Shown: positions 22,301 through 34,310 of the stretch, one piece after another
How positions within the stretch are numbered: the first letter of the stretch is position 1
How the letters are laid out: every line of letters starts with the position of its first letter
NCBI GenBank assembly: GCA_000708835.1
Contig: DF237594.1
Span: 4,963 to 48,963 of the forward strand
Source of the DNA: Klebsormidium nitens
Taxonomy: Eukaryota > Streptophyta > Klebsormidiophyceae > Klebsormidiales > Klebsormidiaceae
DNA length: 44,001 bases
Direction of reading: 5' to 3'
Program-made: the position numbers and the translations under genes
Notes under the pieces: generated by a model
Database searches by the model: none
The model's input: only the letters and a program-made list of their open reading frames with translations
Told to the model about the DNA's origin: nothing

Positions 22301-25300
22301 CAGAATCATAGTACCGCTAATACCGTGACTTTTGAGTCCTTTTGTGCCTTTCAGGGCCACTGGCGCCCCTACAGAACACCGTGCTTACAACGTTCGTCTT
22401 CCAACTGGCAACCTTTTCGCCGAGATGTTAACAACCACCCACCGTGCGATTGTAGAATGCGAAGGGGAGGCCGGTTACGTGCGAGATCTCCTCGGGCGCA
22501 TAAAAGTCACTCGCGTTGAGGGCTGGGTTGTACAAGGACGAAGTTGGAAGGAAGACGGGGTCCATGCCAAACGGACCGTCGAGATCGATGCTATAATGCT
22601 CGCACCATGGGTCAATCGAGCCGTACCTGAAGGAAGGGGTCGAGAAAAAGTTTCGGGATCAGACTGAGCGCTTCGCAAACGCGAGTAGAGCGATGCAGCA
22701 TGCGGAGAGCAAGATGGATGATCTATGACCGCATCAGGAATACCGAAACGAGGCTTGCATCTTCCTGATGTCAGACAGCAATCAATCACTTGCCCAAAAC
22801 TTTCAGCAGAGCGGTCCAAGCACCTAGCCGTGGACAAGATCGATCCGGCCAGACTAAGCGGGTCTCCTTTGAATAGTTTTGGGTCCGCATATAGTCGAAA
22901 TGCGTACGATCAAAGTGGAAGTAAAGCCAAAGACCCGTGTCACGTGCTAGCGCTCGCTCGGGCGCGCGCCCTTTGCCGCCGGCGTCGGCAGTGGCGTACA
23001 GGAATGAAGAGCGCTTATGTAAGCCTCCAGGATCCAAGTGAACTCAAGCAGGTGTTTGGGCCGGCAGCCTTTCAGGTCTCCGTGAGCACTGACAAGTGAT
23101 GCGTCCAAGGACCGGCCAGGCGAGAAAGGTGCTCAAGTCGTTTAAGAAGGGAAGAGCGGGAATAACTGGTTGAAAGGAATAATAGTGGGCACATGAGAAC
23201 GTCGTAAAGTCAGAGAAGAAGGTGAAGATGACAGTCTCGTGAGCCCCGCGGTGTACTTTTAATTGCGCTTACACATTGTCGGCCCCTCACTTGTCTGCGA
23301 ACTGGTGGTAGAAGAATTGGCCCGTCTTGTTGTAGATGTGCTGAAAGTCGCCGCACTGCTTGTGTGAGAATGCCTTCCGCTTTTGCCGGATGAGTAGGCC
23401 GGAAACCACGCTGCGGCAGAAACGTTTTGTCAGAGAGTGATTTGACAAAGATTTGACTCCGCAACAACTTGACGCTCACGAAGCGTACGACGACCCCGGT
23501 CGACAAGACTCGGAAAACTGTCGACTAACAGAATTCTGGTTTTAGTACTTATTCTCGATCGCCGTATGCTAGTCAAGCCAGCATGAGTAGGCACTGGGTC
23601 GACAAACATCCGTCAAAGACAGCATTACCGCTGCTGTTATAGTCCTAAAATTCTGTCAGCAGAATCCTGGAGGCAAAGGTATGCAAACCAAAGACAGAAG
23701 CTGGTGGATTTGAATGCAAGTAAGGTCCGCGCGTCCCTGACCGGTTCGCTTGCATGTCGGACGCGCCGATGACGCGCGGCGTCGTCTTGAGCAACTCTTG
23801 GTACAGCTTCTGCGGGTTCAGTGACGGCAGGCTGACGTTTGCGCTCCTGGGCCCCACGCAACAGCCGGCCGGAGGAGGGGTGATTGAGGCTGCGAGAAAG
23901 ATGGTTGGTAAATGATTTCTGCCTCAAGTTCCGAATTTAGGAAATTCAACAGGACCATGGCCGGTGGATGGTACCCTGCCGAGCACGTTGGGAAAGTCCG
24001 ATCAGCTTATATTCCAGTTCGCTATGTTCGATCCTTCGTTGCGCGGAACGCCGGCTACTTCGTGCTTGACTAGAGTATTCGGCCACGAACTCATTGCTCT
24101 TCTGCTCGAAGCGCGCTCAATGGCCCCAAACCAAGATTACCGCTTGAGGATCGCGCGCTCCAACGGGCTCCCAACGCATGAAGAACGGGTGCTGCAGCGC
24201 GGGCTGTTAAGCGCGGACGTCTTGAGGAAAGGGACGCCTCTAAGCGAGCGCGCCAGTTGTCAAGCTTGTCAAAACTGATCATGTTCGAATAAGCCACGTT
24301 TCTATCAGATCGACCGTTTGGAAAGGTAGAATTTGCAAGTGCAATCTAGAACGTCAAATGTCGTTGAAAAAGAGCAGATTTTTGGTCTGCCAAAAGTGCA
24401 AAAAGGACCAGTGGGCAGGCGGCCGAACCTTTCAGCTTACGACTCAGCGCCTGATTCGTACTTGCATGCGGTTTAATCCGACACACACTGGTCCTCCCGA
24501 TCGGAAGGGGTGAATTCGCATACAAACAGAAGCCTTTCAGCACTGACGTACTCATTTGCAACCTAGCTCGAAACAATGCTCAGCACGCGAGGCCTTACGA
24601 TTGAAGGGTATAGAGCAGGACTCTGTGTAGTCGAATCCTGCGGAGCACGCCTGCGCCGGGTCCAAGTATTCGGCCAGCGCCCGACCGTCCAAAACGACGG
24701 CCCGCGTATCGGACGTCGGCCGTAGCCACCACGTATTGATTTGCGGACCGGACTGGCCGGGGTCTGGGCCGCCGAACAACTGTACAATGATGCGCATAAA
24801 GGATTATGGCTGCTAACCAGGTTACTACCAGACTTGTGTCTTGAATTATTGGACAAGTAACCCGGTTTAAACCTGGTTTCAAGGCTGGTTACCGGCGGCC
24901 CAAGTTTTGATTATTGGACCTCTTTCTAACCAGCCCATAACCAGCCTTGGAAAGGCTGGTTAAGCCATCTTTGCTTAAGCCAAAAAGTCCTGTGGCAACG
25001 AGGCAATTTCTGGGAAAGTGCGACGAAGACGATTGGCAAAGAGCCTTTCTCTTTGTCGAAAGTCTGATAGTGAGCGCGGTACCGGACTTTGCTAGAGGAT
25101 AGACTGCTGGGAAGCTAAATCGAGAAAGATCAAGATCTTTGAACGGCCGCTAGCTTTTGTGCTTGTACATTTAGAATGACGGGCGCTGCTGACGGGTCAA
25201 GAGCTCGACCGCTCCAAACGAATGAACGGGTTTAAGAAGAGCGTTTGGAAACAGACTGTGCGGAAAGGGCCGCTGACGCATATAGACGCAGCTGCAAGAG

Positions 25301-28300
25301 GCAAGTTATTGTAAGCGCTCCGAGTCTGCCGCAAGCCAAGCCTGGCAGTTACAGGAACATTGGCCTCGTAACTGCATTACTGAGAGCAAAATAAGAGCGC
25401 GAAAGAGAAGGCGGTGGGATTCTGCGGATCCCGCGAGCAGGATTTACCAGGACGATCTGCTCCCGCAAAACCAGGGAGATTTGCGCCGTCTGGCCTGTAC
25501 GCAAGGATGAGACTGGGTTTCAATCATGACTAGTGGTTGCGCGGAAGTGAAGGTTGAGTCGTTTAAGAGCCGATTTAATGTCTGATTGTCTTACGATTCC
25601 TCTGGGGAGTCGATTGTGCCAGGGAGTCTCGCCGATGGAGATCTGCTTTACACGAGACGCTTGATACCGAGACGTACCAGTTCCATTCAATTAGAGGATC
25701 TGAAACAACTGCAAAGAGCAGAAGCTTACACGGATGCAACAACTCCCACTACTGTGTAAAGCTTTGTGGGTTCAACAATTTGACCTGATAGTATTTGCTT
25801 CTCGGGAAGCCGACTAAGTGTGGTTCCCAGAGGGAAACTTTCAGAAAGCCGACGAACTTGATAAGTACCCTCCCCGAAGCCGACAGCACACGGCATGGCC
25901 CAAAGCCAAAAGCCAACATTTCCAAAATCTGTGACGGCCCCTGGTGCTTGTTCGGAGCGGCTCATTTCGCACCCAAAGAAAAGTGGTGTAAGAAAGTCAG
26001 CATGTCCTCGAACCGAAAATTCGCGATTCGCTACAAAATTGTCAAATAGAGGACTGGGGTCCCCCAACCTTGGAAAGGGACCACTACGGTCCACTTGGCA
26101 GCTGCTCCTTGGTCTAAGTAGAAGTCGACCTGCACGCCACGGTGAGAATTAGTCAACATCAGCATGAAATGCGCTTTTACCCCAAACGATAACCTCACGG
26201 CTGAGCCCGTAAGTCGCTGGAATTAGCTGCTGCTCCAATTGTAGTTGGTGCAAGGAGCCTCGACAAGATCGGATGGCTTAAAAGGGCTTCAATCAAACAA
26301 CTTCGATCAGATGGGCTGCTTCCAAGTTTCGTCCCAGAGTGGTACGACGAAAACGAAAGCCTTAGCCACATTTCATACGCTGCCCTGAACGACACAAACG
26401 GACAAAGCTCGAACAGACAAGTATGTGACCAATGGAGCTAGAACCTGACCCGGACTCCTCACCTCAAAGTAAACAGACTCTTGTGTCGCAATAGTTGCGT
26501 CTGGGTTGGGGACCCCTTGCCTGCAGGAACCAACGCGAGAATCAGTCCCTGATAGCTCGAGCTCCGCAAGGAGTGACGCGCAATACCGGTATGTTGGTTG
26601 GAAGATCTTAATTGTTAAGTACATAGGAAGAATCAAGTTGCCAGAATCAAGCTTTGTACGTGGTTGGTAAAGTGTCCTTCTACCAAGGAACATGCTGCTT
26701 TGATGCCCTCTAACCCGCCATGCTGAAGGGCAAACGCTTCCAGTATCCAAAGACTTGCTCGACCCGCACCGCCAGTGTCAAATACACCACACAGTTCTGC
26801 ATATGAAGTTCAAGCACGGAGTCTGACGTCTGAGACCCAAGCACGGCACGGAAGCTATCACAGCGGAAAGCCGGGCGGAACGCTGCCCAAGCGGAACACT
26901 CACAGGCAGCCAGCGTCGTTTGGCGCCACCCAGCACATCTGGACCGGAAAGGTGTCCCTCGATGCTGAAAAAGCTCGCCCAGCGCTGCATAAAGTGGTGC
27001 ACGGCAATATCATGTAGGAGCTTATGATTTTAGCTCTCGGAGCAGTACGCTTTGGTCCAGTACGGCTCTGAAGAAATGGAAGGAGACGGCATTTGAGCCG
27101 GGGGATCTGCTGGCTCTTGGACCTACTGTGGTGTCTTGCCTGGTCATCAGAGATTACAGCGCAAACTGGGCAGAGCCACAGTCAAGATCCTGACGAGGAC
27201 CTGCTGTGCTGAAAGTTGCGCAGTCGCCCATCAAGATTGCATGAGACACTCGGAGTGGCTGTTCTTCCAAACCGAAAAAAGGGTCGTCTCAAAGCCGCGG
27301 TCGAAGAGTTTAACGAGAATTGCGTCTTTTCAAAGCTCTCACCTTTTAGCTTCTGAAACGTGCGTTCAATGATTGGCCATTTAACAAGTCTCACTTCACA
27401 TCTGTTACTACCTTTGGACGGCGACACAATCTGAATTTGACGTTTATGCGCACCGATCCGCAAAGCGCAAGCAACTAGTACGGTGGAGAAGCTCACTCGC
27501 CGTACAGCGTCACTTGCACGGTTGCGTTCCGGACGTCTCCGCAATCGTCCGGGCAGCCTCTGTCCGCATAGATACCCCCTGGTAGCTCGGCAGGGCTATT
27601 GCACACCCCATTCCCGCACCTGATCACTTACGAAAGAAAGGGCGTCAGCTACAATTACGAGCCTCTTGCGTGCGGTGCTTCATATGTCACGTGCGTCACA
27701 AGTCGTTGCCCTCACTTCGGACTACAACCATATCGAAATCATAAACCTCCCAACGTAACAGCGCTAGAACAGCCACACAAGTCCCCGCTCAATGTAGAAC
27801 GCCCCCTGGAGTAAGGCATGTATGCAGGGCATGTATGGGGCGCAACCAGTCTGGAACCATCATGATAGGGACCATTTCTAGTTGCAAAGGTCTAAGCATT
27901 TGAGCCTACAAACCAACGCCACCACCTAACAGATTTATTCAAAATCGCGAGCAGTGACGCGACCTGCCCATCTCAGCCGTCAGGACCTTTCGCTAGGCTT
28001 TTGAAGCTGTCAAAGCTGGAATTGATTCCACCTGCATGTTACGCGCGGTATATCGAAACCGAGGGGAAAGGCGCGAGTGGATTTAGTAGATCTTTCCCCA
28101 AACCTCTGCTGCAAAACCTGGAAACCCGCCTGCGCGCATGCTGCGCGCAGTAACAGTTACACCGGGAGGAAGAGGAACAGAGAGCAACTTGCAGGTATAT
28201 ATCCTCGAAGGTACTGAGAGGGATCGATCGAGAATAGTATGCCTCACCCGGGGTCGTTCCAGATGGGTGTGATGAGTGACGTGTTGAGCCACGTCACCAG

Positions 28301-30427
28301 GTCGTCCACTGACGCAAAGCTTTGCAGCGTCTCCCCCGTGGAAGGGTCCTGGGGCAACGCCTGCAACAGCGACTCGTTGACCCCGTATTCATGCCCCACA
28401 CGAACCTGCACCACACAGACATTTTGGCCATTAACCAAGGATGGTTATGAGCTGGGCAAGAAGTGGTTATGTGTTCGATAACCAGACTTGCGCGGTCTTT
28501 AACCCTGGCGCAGGATCAAACGCCGGCTGCTTCTCTGATTACCTGAGACCAAGTCTGGTAAACAGCCTGATTAGCAAAACTCCCTGTGCCAACAGGTTCG
28601 GGTCAGCGGATGCATGCGATCAGACGCTGTCGAATCATTAAGCTGGTGTGATTGCCTTGGTATGAGCTCTGAGATTGCGTGGTGCAAGATTCACAGCAGT
28701 GGGGTGAAGCGCGGCTGTCAGGCATGGTTAGCGGCCCGGATTCTCCCGATTCCCCCTAACTCAGGATATTTCCGGACTGGCATTAAGCCTTGGTGTAACT
28801 CAAGCAGGATGAGGGGTACCCAGGCGCCATTAACAGCTAGACAATTGGGTTAGAGCAAAAGCCATGCATACCTATCACCCTCACAGACGGTGATAGGTAG
28901 CTGATGACTAGTGATCACCATGCAATTGTCCCACCTCAAGGGATCATGCCGCGGTACCCAATATGGGGAGTTACCGTTGGATGTAACTTTGCAAGCAGGA
29001 ATATTCAGGTCACTCTCGAGCTTTTTGTGGACCCTTGCTAAAGTGTTGCGGAGTTGAATCTGCATACTTCATGCGAAACTATTCAACGGCTGCTTAGACT
29101 GTCATGCTGGAAACCACTCGTGACTAGCTCGCAAACAGGTTTGGCAGCCTGACGTTCTCTTAATGACCGAGCGTCTAAATCGAAGGACAGTTGTGCAGAG
29201 CAAGCTCACCTGGTATCCAATGGCCGCAAAAAAGAGTGCAGCAAACGCCAGGAAGGCAATGAAGCTCAAGTAATCATGACTGTATTGGACCCGCCAGTCC
29301 GCCTCCGCAATCAGTGCTTGCATCACCTGACAAATGATAGAAGGCGGTCCAAGAGTTTTAGGTTAAATCCCCTCATTTGTGCACGAAAGAAGTTTGACCC
29401 TCATAATGAAAACGTTTCTGAAAATGTGAATGCAGGAAGTCTAGGGACTTACCACCAGCATGCTCTGATGATCCGGTCTTTGGACAACACAGCCAGTGTT
29501 CTGAGCGCTCAGGCTTTTCATTGTACATAAATCACTTAGGACGGCAGTCAAGCAAATGCTGTGCCAAACCACTTCAAAAGTGGCTGCTTTGTTCGATGCC
29601 AGCTTTATACCTGCATCTATGTATTGGGTCAGGTTCAAGCTAAGCCACCAGAAAGTCAGGTCTCTGTGACAAATCCTTAATTCGGCCACTTCTCTAGCCG
29701 GCCAGATAGCTTGCAACACCCCCTGATCAGAAATCTGCGTACGTGTGGCGGGCTATATGATTGGGCCAGAACATGCGCCACAAACTTGCTTGGTAACCTG
29801 AGTCTGAAGATCAGCTCATACTACAGCCTTGCTACACAATGCCAGCACATGCGATTGCAATGGGATGTATTGACCTTGTCAAAATTATTGAACACCGGAA
29901 AAAGACTAGGTATGTTCAAAAACATCAGCTTCCAACATTTAAATTATGAATATAGAGCCCAGCAGCTCTCCCTGAAGCTACTGTTGCCCACGCGCGCGCC
30001 GCGCACGAAGAGCATTACCCAAAATAAAGCGGGACAGGTTTACCTGGAAGTTGACTCGGTGCTAGGATCAGACGGTCACTCAAACCCTATCAGAGCTCAG
30101 GGCACACGCTTTGCTTAGACATGAGGAACAGCTCACCGCATAAAGACAACCTGCCCCCCGACCTGACCTTTACAGGTTGTGTCAGGAAAAGGATCTATTT
30201 TAGGCCCATGTTACTCTGTGGTCAGGTTCTGTCAAGCTGATTACCTGAGTGTCGGGGACCGTAGCGCCCGCCAGCTTAGCCTTCACATGCTCTGCTGTCA
30301 CGGCCCTGTGGGAAGTCAGGTGCGGTGTGTTGTCGTCCTCATCAGAATGATAGCCGGTCAGTATCAAAGGGTTTGCAGCATCCTGATCTGGTGAATGGCT
30401 GCATTCCTCCATACCGCTTTTGGCCAT
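16400..30427 (-). CDS. Polycystin-family (PKD2-like) cation channel, about 21 exons
   Basis: Exons (minus): 30427-30245, 29326-29210, about 29059-28988 (tentative), 28405-28248, 27619-27497, 26520-26463, 26129-26069, 25494-25448, 24779-24599, 23889-23742, 23410-23291, 22626-22479, 22134-21999, 21601-21491, 21190-21016, 20297-20100, 19017-18777, 18423-18286, 17584-17438, 17229-17154 and 16527-16400 (TAG). Apart from the tentative third exon, all joins keep frame; total about 925 residues. Order: acidic cytosolic N-terminus; S1 in exon 2 (LAFAALFFAAIGY); SVDDLVTWLNT region; a Cys module (CGNGVC, then CPDDCG); INTWWL segment; NRVVSGLLIRQ; FGMDPVFLPTSSLYNPALNA; LSANRAQDWL; S2 at FVQALFFASAIFLFGLDL; S3; HFHPRLGMVTRTL before S5; pore with MSLGDTS; S6 at FWTYNILAQFIILQFLVAIVV followed by DVFGVIKDEI; then a Gly/Lys-rich tail. 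Polycystins form tetrameric cation channels in cilia and other membranes. The exon 3 border and the skipping of an open stretch at 17657-17896 are the uncertain points. Confidence 0.85.
17657..17896 (-). other. Open stretch inside the polycystin gene, probably intronic
   Basis: After a possible acceptor (CTTCAG) the frame from 17896 is open to a stop at 17657 and reads like protein (for example LPLLKNYFDPALSSDRDFEF). The neighbouring exons (18286 and 17584) are both phase 0 and join well to give DVFGVIKDEI, a normal end of S6 followed by the cytosolic linker. The strongest donor in this stretch (GTGAGC) is phase 1 and fits neither. It may be an optional exon giving a shorter C-terminus, or chance. 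Confidence 0.3.
18777..19017 (-). other. Polycystin exon carrying the S4-S5 region, S5 and pore helix
   Basis: The exon begins with the phase-2 base C and codes for FLRILDHMHFHPRLGMVTRT. That corresponds to the polycystin signature FFKLLRFHPRL before S5. A hydrophobic S5 follows, then STFSLALNQCIVMSLGDTS, the pore-helix and filter region. The Gly-Asp of the filter is present. The exon ends phase 0 at GTGAGC. Confidence 0.8.
21348..21388. repeat. 14-bp perfect inverted repeat in a polycystin intron
   Basis: Left arm AAGAAGGTTGTTCA (21348-21361), 13-nt loop, right arm TGAACAACCTTCTT (21375-21388). It lies in the intron between the exons ending at 21491 and starting at 21190. It could be the remnant of a foldback element or a structured intron segment. 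Confidence 0.9.
24815..24970. repeat. Short direct and inverted repeats in a polycystin intron
   Basis: Several copies of AAGGCTGGTTA and its reverse complement TAACCAGCCTT occur within about 150 bp, and ATTATTGGAC occurs twice in direct orientation. The arrangement resembles a small decayed foldback or MITE-like insertion just upstream of the exon that starts at 24779. Confidence 0.5.
27497..27619 (-). other. Polycystin exon with extracellular Cys-rich module
   Basis: It codes for CGNGVCNSPAELPGG, a short spacer, then RGCPDDCGDVRN, joined in frame on both sides. C-G-GVC-P-E-P followed by GC-DCG resembles small Cys modules seen in the extracellular loop of algal polycystin relatives. It sits between S1 and S2, in the region facing outside. 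Confidence 0.65.
28870..28898. repeat. 10-bp perfect hairpin in a polycystin intron
   Basis: ACCTATCACC, a 9-nt loop, then GGTGATAGGT. It lies between the tentative third exon and the exon starting at 28405. No role is known. Confidence 0.85.
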
Positions 30428-32424
30428 CTTGATGTTTTCTTTCCAGGTGTTGCAGGTTGGGAATTGCAACAGAGAATATGCTGTCTACCTGCGGGCTGAC
30501 TTACACACGCTGGATCTCAATGAAGGCTGTATTATGGCAGATACGTTGCGTCTTTTGACAGCAGGAGAGCTGAAGTTAGCGCGCCGGTCAGCTTCCGGCG
30601 CTTGCAAAGAAAGTTGGCCCCGATGGCACTAAAGCTCAGCCTCTGATTCTCGGGCATTGAGGCAGCCCCTGCGCCAGACGTGGCTTACGCCCTGCTCCCG
30701 CGCTGGCCGCTTATCATAATATATTGAAGATATGAATTGGGATATTTGCCACAGGTTTTGTGCAGCTCTGCTCAAGCTGCTGATCCGTCACCTAATTCTA
30801 TTCAACAATGCTGGCACACGCAGCGCCCCGCTAACCGTCGGGTTGCCGTTGAGGAGGCAACAAGTCGGAGCCAGCGCCGGCCCATGATAGACAGCTCTGA
30901 TTTGGCTGCTAATGAGGACGTCGCAGAGATTAGTTTTTCGAGAGTCAGCTCATGAAGCTGGGCCTCCACAACCCGAAATTCATGAGTCGCAAATCTTGAA
31001 AAGATAGTGGTAGTATGTAGTCGAAGAAGAAACAACTTGTCACAAGCTGAAATTTGCCACAACTTGAAGCTCCAGCGTGGCACCTTTACCAGAGACAATG
31101 GTACGGTAATAAATGTATCATCCGCTAGGTGCAGCTGGTGAAAGTGCGCCGGGCATGCACCAGCTTGTTTCTTGAACGAGCTCAACGCTGATGTACGGAA
31201 TTACCGTAGTTCCGACGCTTCAGTTGGTGCGTTGAACGTTCGGTATCACGATTCACAGATTACGGTATATACCTGGTCGAGGTACATAGATGTGTGCCTA
31301 GGTACGGTAGTCAGAAAACGCACCAAACACAGCTCTATGTTTGGAAGCTCGTCGCACTACAGATCCGGTGCCAATTGAAGGCGCCATATGACGCCCAGCT
31401 CCGTTGAAACTTGAGTCTGCAGTTCTCTACACACGAGTGTCGACATCTGTGGAGATTTAGGAGTACGATTCTGACACTCGGATCCCGGCGACGTACGGAC
31501 GTTAGATCTTGGGGAGCTAGCATTTACCCACTTTTATATGTGGGGTTTGAGCCCTTATCCCGTAGACGGGGACATGGTACACGCAAAAGGGTAGGAAACC
31601 CGACGTTAGTATTTTAACCCAATTGAGTTAGGGTTGCGGTCGACAAGAACCGGCACCGCGGGCCGTCACCGCGCTGCGCGCCCTCCGGAAACGCGGATTG
31701 AGTCCTTCGCACGTGAGCGTACTTGCTCCGCTTTCCCGGGATACCTCCCGGCCGCGCCCAGCGGTTCACCGTCAGACGTATCCCCATCGAACGGATTCTA
31801 GTCTATATTAATAGATAATCTAGGCTTTCAGTCTGGACTTCTACCCAAAAGTCCACAAAGAATGAACGCACCTCTGATTGGATGTTGAGGATGTTGCTCG
31901 GAGCTTTGTCCCGAATGGGATCGCCAGCAACTTCATCGCGGAAGCTGCTATTATTTTACGGCGAACGCGGCCTGCGAGTTGGAAGCCCGAACTTTGAATC
32001 GAGTGAACATCATGAAAGATCCTCCACCGGTGCACTCGGCCATTTTCGCCTATGAGCGATTGGTAGGCGCTTGTCAAAACGTAACGCTACAAGTGGCAGA
32101 AAAGTGGCAAAAAACAGTGACAGAAAAAGTGGCAGAGAACACCTTCGTTTCTCTTACTCCAGCTGTGTGTCAGGTGACCAGTGTAGGCTCTAAGCGCTCC
32201 AGATGGCCTACCAGCTGGCGGGAACTTTTGTGAACCGCGAGACCAATTGGCTGTGGTGCTGCGCTAACTATTCCGGCGCCCTTAATCCGGTCTGTGTTTT
32301 GCAACCACGGAAACTGGAAAGGCCTGTGCGAGGTGCATCTTCTGCACATCTGCCTGTTCAGACTGAATAGTGGAAGGACTTGGTTGGAATACGGGCAGAG
32401 TCGAGAAGACTGGAAGAGAGGACG
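30428..32424. other. Upstream region of the polycystin gene and spacer
   Basis: The first part should contain the minus-strand promoter of the polycystin gene. Four TACGGTA/TACCGTA motifs occur between about 31098 and 31312. I see no supported exon on either strand. Confidence 0.45.
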
Positions 32425-32901
32425 TTAGTGGACCAGTGGAATGCTGTCACCGCGAGTTAAACCCAAACGGACTTCGTGACGTTTGCGAATGAGCCTAGAA
32501 AATTGCAGGGTCAGGCCCATCATAAAGCTGTGGCAATGCACTTGTTTTGCCGGCACTTTCCTAGTCAAGTGGACGGCGTCGGGGCGAAGGATTGGCTTCG
32601 AAGAGACGACCAATCCGGGTTGACGCAGCGGCCAGGCCAGGCGGCCGTCCAGCTTGATTCCTCCTCGATTGGACGAGTTTTCTCCGAACCAGGATTGCGC
32701 AGACTGCCAGAAGCGCACCAAGAGGTGCTCTGGACAATCCGTCAGCAATTTTTGGCTCTGTAGGGTCACGTAGTAAGCAGAATACAGAGCATTGTGGCCC
32801 CTTCCGGCCCTTTCGAGACACACTCGGAAGAGGTTTCTCCAATCAAGGGGGCTCCACTTGGTTCTGGCGCGCGCGCCCTCCCGCGTGACCCACAGTCCCA
32901 C
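32425..32901 (-). CDS. Hypothetical ORF, 158 codons
   Basis: The frame is open from an ATG at 32901 to a stop at 32425. I recognise no domain, and the composition is mixed with many Arg and Leu. It lies just downstream of, and in a different frame from, the small ORF ending at 32913. It could be a distal exon of the same transcript, a 3' UTR frame, or chance. I give it low weight. Confidence 0.2.
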   Translation of the reverse strand: MGLWVTREGARARTKWSPLDWRNLFRVCLERAGRGHNALYSAYYVTLQSQKLLTDCPEHLLVRFWQSAQSWFGENSSNRGGIKLDGRLAWPLRQPGLVVSSKPILRPDAVHLTRKVPAKQVHCHSFMMGLTLQFSRLIRKRHEVRLGLTRGDSIPLVH

Positions 32902-32912
32902 TCAGCGATCGT

Positions 32913-33224
32913 TCAAACCTCCCACAGACTGCCTTTATAATATGCATATGCTGCAGCAATCAGCAGTGAATGCTTCTTAAGCGTGGCGGTGCCTCGGTCA
33001 GAGGGAGCTTCTGCGGGAGCCCTCATCGCTAGACGGAGGCCTGGGGCCTTCACGTCGGTCGGGGAGTAACCCCCAGCGAGCAGACACCCAGGCAGAGCTG
33101 AGGTATACAGCGCACGAGCGAAGTCCCGGCGCGGCTTGTCAATACCTGCCAAGACACGCTGCACCCCAGCCGCACTCGTAGGCTTGGAAGAAACGGAGGC
33201 ATTGTGGCGAGGTGACTTGGTCAT
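32913..33224 (-). CDS. Small hypothetical protein, 103 codons, with TATA-like box
   Basis: The ATG at 33224 lies about 50 nt downstream of a TATATA element (minus strand, near 33275), so both transcription start and ORF start are plausible. The product has a basic, Ser/Arg-rich N-terminus of the kind seen in organelle targeting peptides. Its C-terminus has a short hydrophobic patch (SLLIAAAYAYY) and ends LWEV. I do not recognise the family. The frame is also open upstream to 33386. No intron is needed. A chance ORF is possible. Confidence 0.35.
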   Translation of the reverse strand: MTKSPRHNASVSSKPTSAAGVQRVLAGIDKPRRDFARALYTSALPGCLLAGGYSPTDVKAPGLRLAMRAPAEAPSDRGTATLKKHSLLIAAAYAYYKGSLWEV

Positions 33225-33269
33225 GTCGCCTGACGTCCGATGTGCTGCGTGGCACGATCTGACGGCTTC

Positions 33270-33282
33270 AGTATATAGAACG
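33270..33282 (-). promoter_or_regulatory. TATA-like element before the small ORF
   Basis: On the minus strand the sequence is TTCTATATACTG. Its distance to the ATG at 33224 allows transcription to start in between with a very short leader. Confidence 0.35.
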
Positions 33283-33939
33283 CTGCTCGACGTCCGATCG
33301 CGCTGAGATTCTGAGATTGGTGGGGCGCTCGCCAGAGGTAAAGCACTTCGCAGGCACTTCGCAGAGGGGTTGAATGCAAGATGCAAAGATGACGGACTCT
33401 TCGCTTGAGTAGGCGGCCCTTAGTAGAGGGAAAGAGGGGTCCTGGGCTTCCTACTCGATTATATCTACTTTCGTCATGGGATCTCTCAGCATCCTAAAGA
33501 ACCAGCTCGACATGGACAGGGTCCTCAATCTAACGAGAAAACCCTGACAGCAATAAGCCCAGTTGTGGCTTTGCAATACACGTCTTTGAAAACACGAGTC
33601 TCGGCGAATGTCAGCACATTTCGACCGCTTCACAATCTCCTGATTGGCCCAATGCTGCAGAGTGTGTATCATTTCAGCAGCCTCGTACACCTTTCGCACA
33701 CGCTTTCCCTCTGAAGGGCCCTCGAGAGCACCAACCTTGGCACTTCAATCTCCCACAGAAACCTCGTCCTTTTCTGGCCAAACCGTCGACGCCCGCACCC
33801 TGCAGCTCTTTCCAGCCAGAACTTGAAGTGGCGCCCTCGCGGAGGGTGTGATTGCACCTTAAGCTTAGCGGCGCGAGTTTCTTTTGGGAGTGTTACCAGT
33901 CAACACAGGCGTCCTCTTTTGGACGGTTCGGATTGTGCA

Positions 33940-34310
33940 GCCATTCCCCCGAACCAGCGCAAGAGCTGACCTTAGCCTCCGGACGGGGCTGCGGCGCCAC
34001 AATCTCGGACGTTTGGGACGCCTTGGAAACGAAAGCGGACGTACGTTCGGTGGCGAGAGCTCGGGACGCCCTTTTCGACAAGTGCAGAGCGCCTTAAAGC
34101 TGCGTCGTCGAGCTGGTGGCACCGATCACGCGCAGCCGGGAAGCATCCCCTCGCCGCCCTAGCTCGATCTGTGCGAATCCCTAACCCCACTCTGCTGGGA
34201 AGCGAACATTTCCAAACGAGAGCTGCTTGCAGCCCTGAGTGCTGCGCTGCTGAACAAAGATGCGGACGTCCGGGAGGCGCTGCGGCCGTCAGAAGCAGAT
34301 ATGATGACAT
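33940..34310 (+). pseudogene. Coding-like fragments with ADV-type coiled-coil motif
   Basis: Two short plus-strand reading frames look like protein: ISDVWDALETKADVRSVARA (in the frame ending at 34097) and, in another frame, KRELLAALSAALLNKDADVR (about 34215-34274). Both resemble the repeated pattern in which EL-AL is followed by KADV-V-AL, seen in some ciliary coiled-coil proteins. I could not connect them by convincing introns and found no flanking exons. They may be a decayed gene fragment or chance resemblance. Confidence 0.25.

Noticed and set aside
22786-23037. Minus-strand open frame between polycystin exons
   Set aside because: The exon before (ends 23291, phase 2) joins exactly to the exon starting at 22626, so this stretch is intron.
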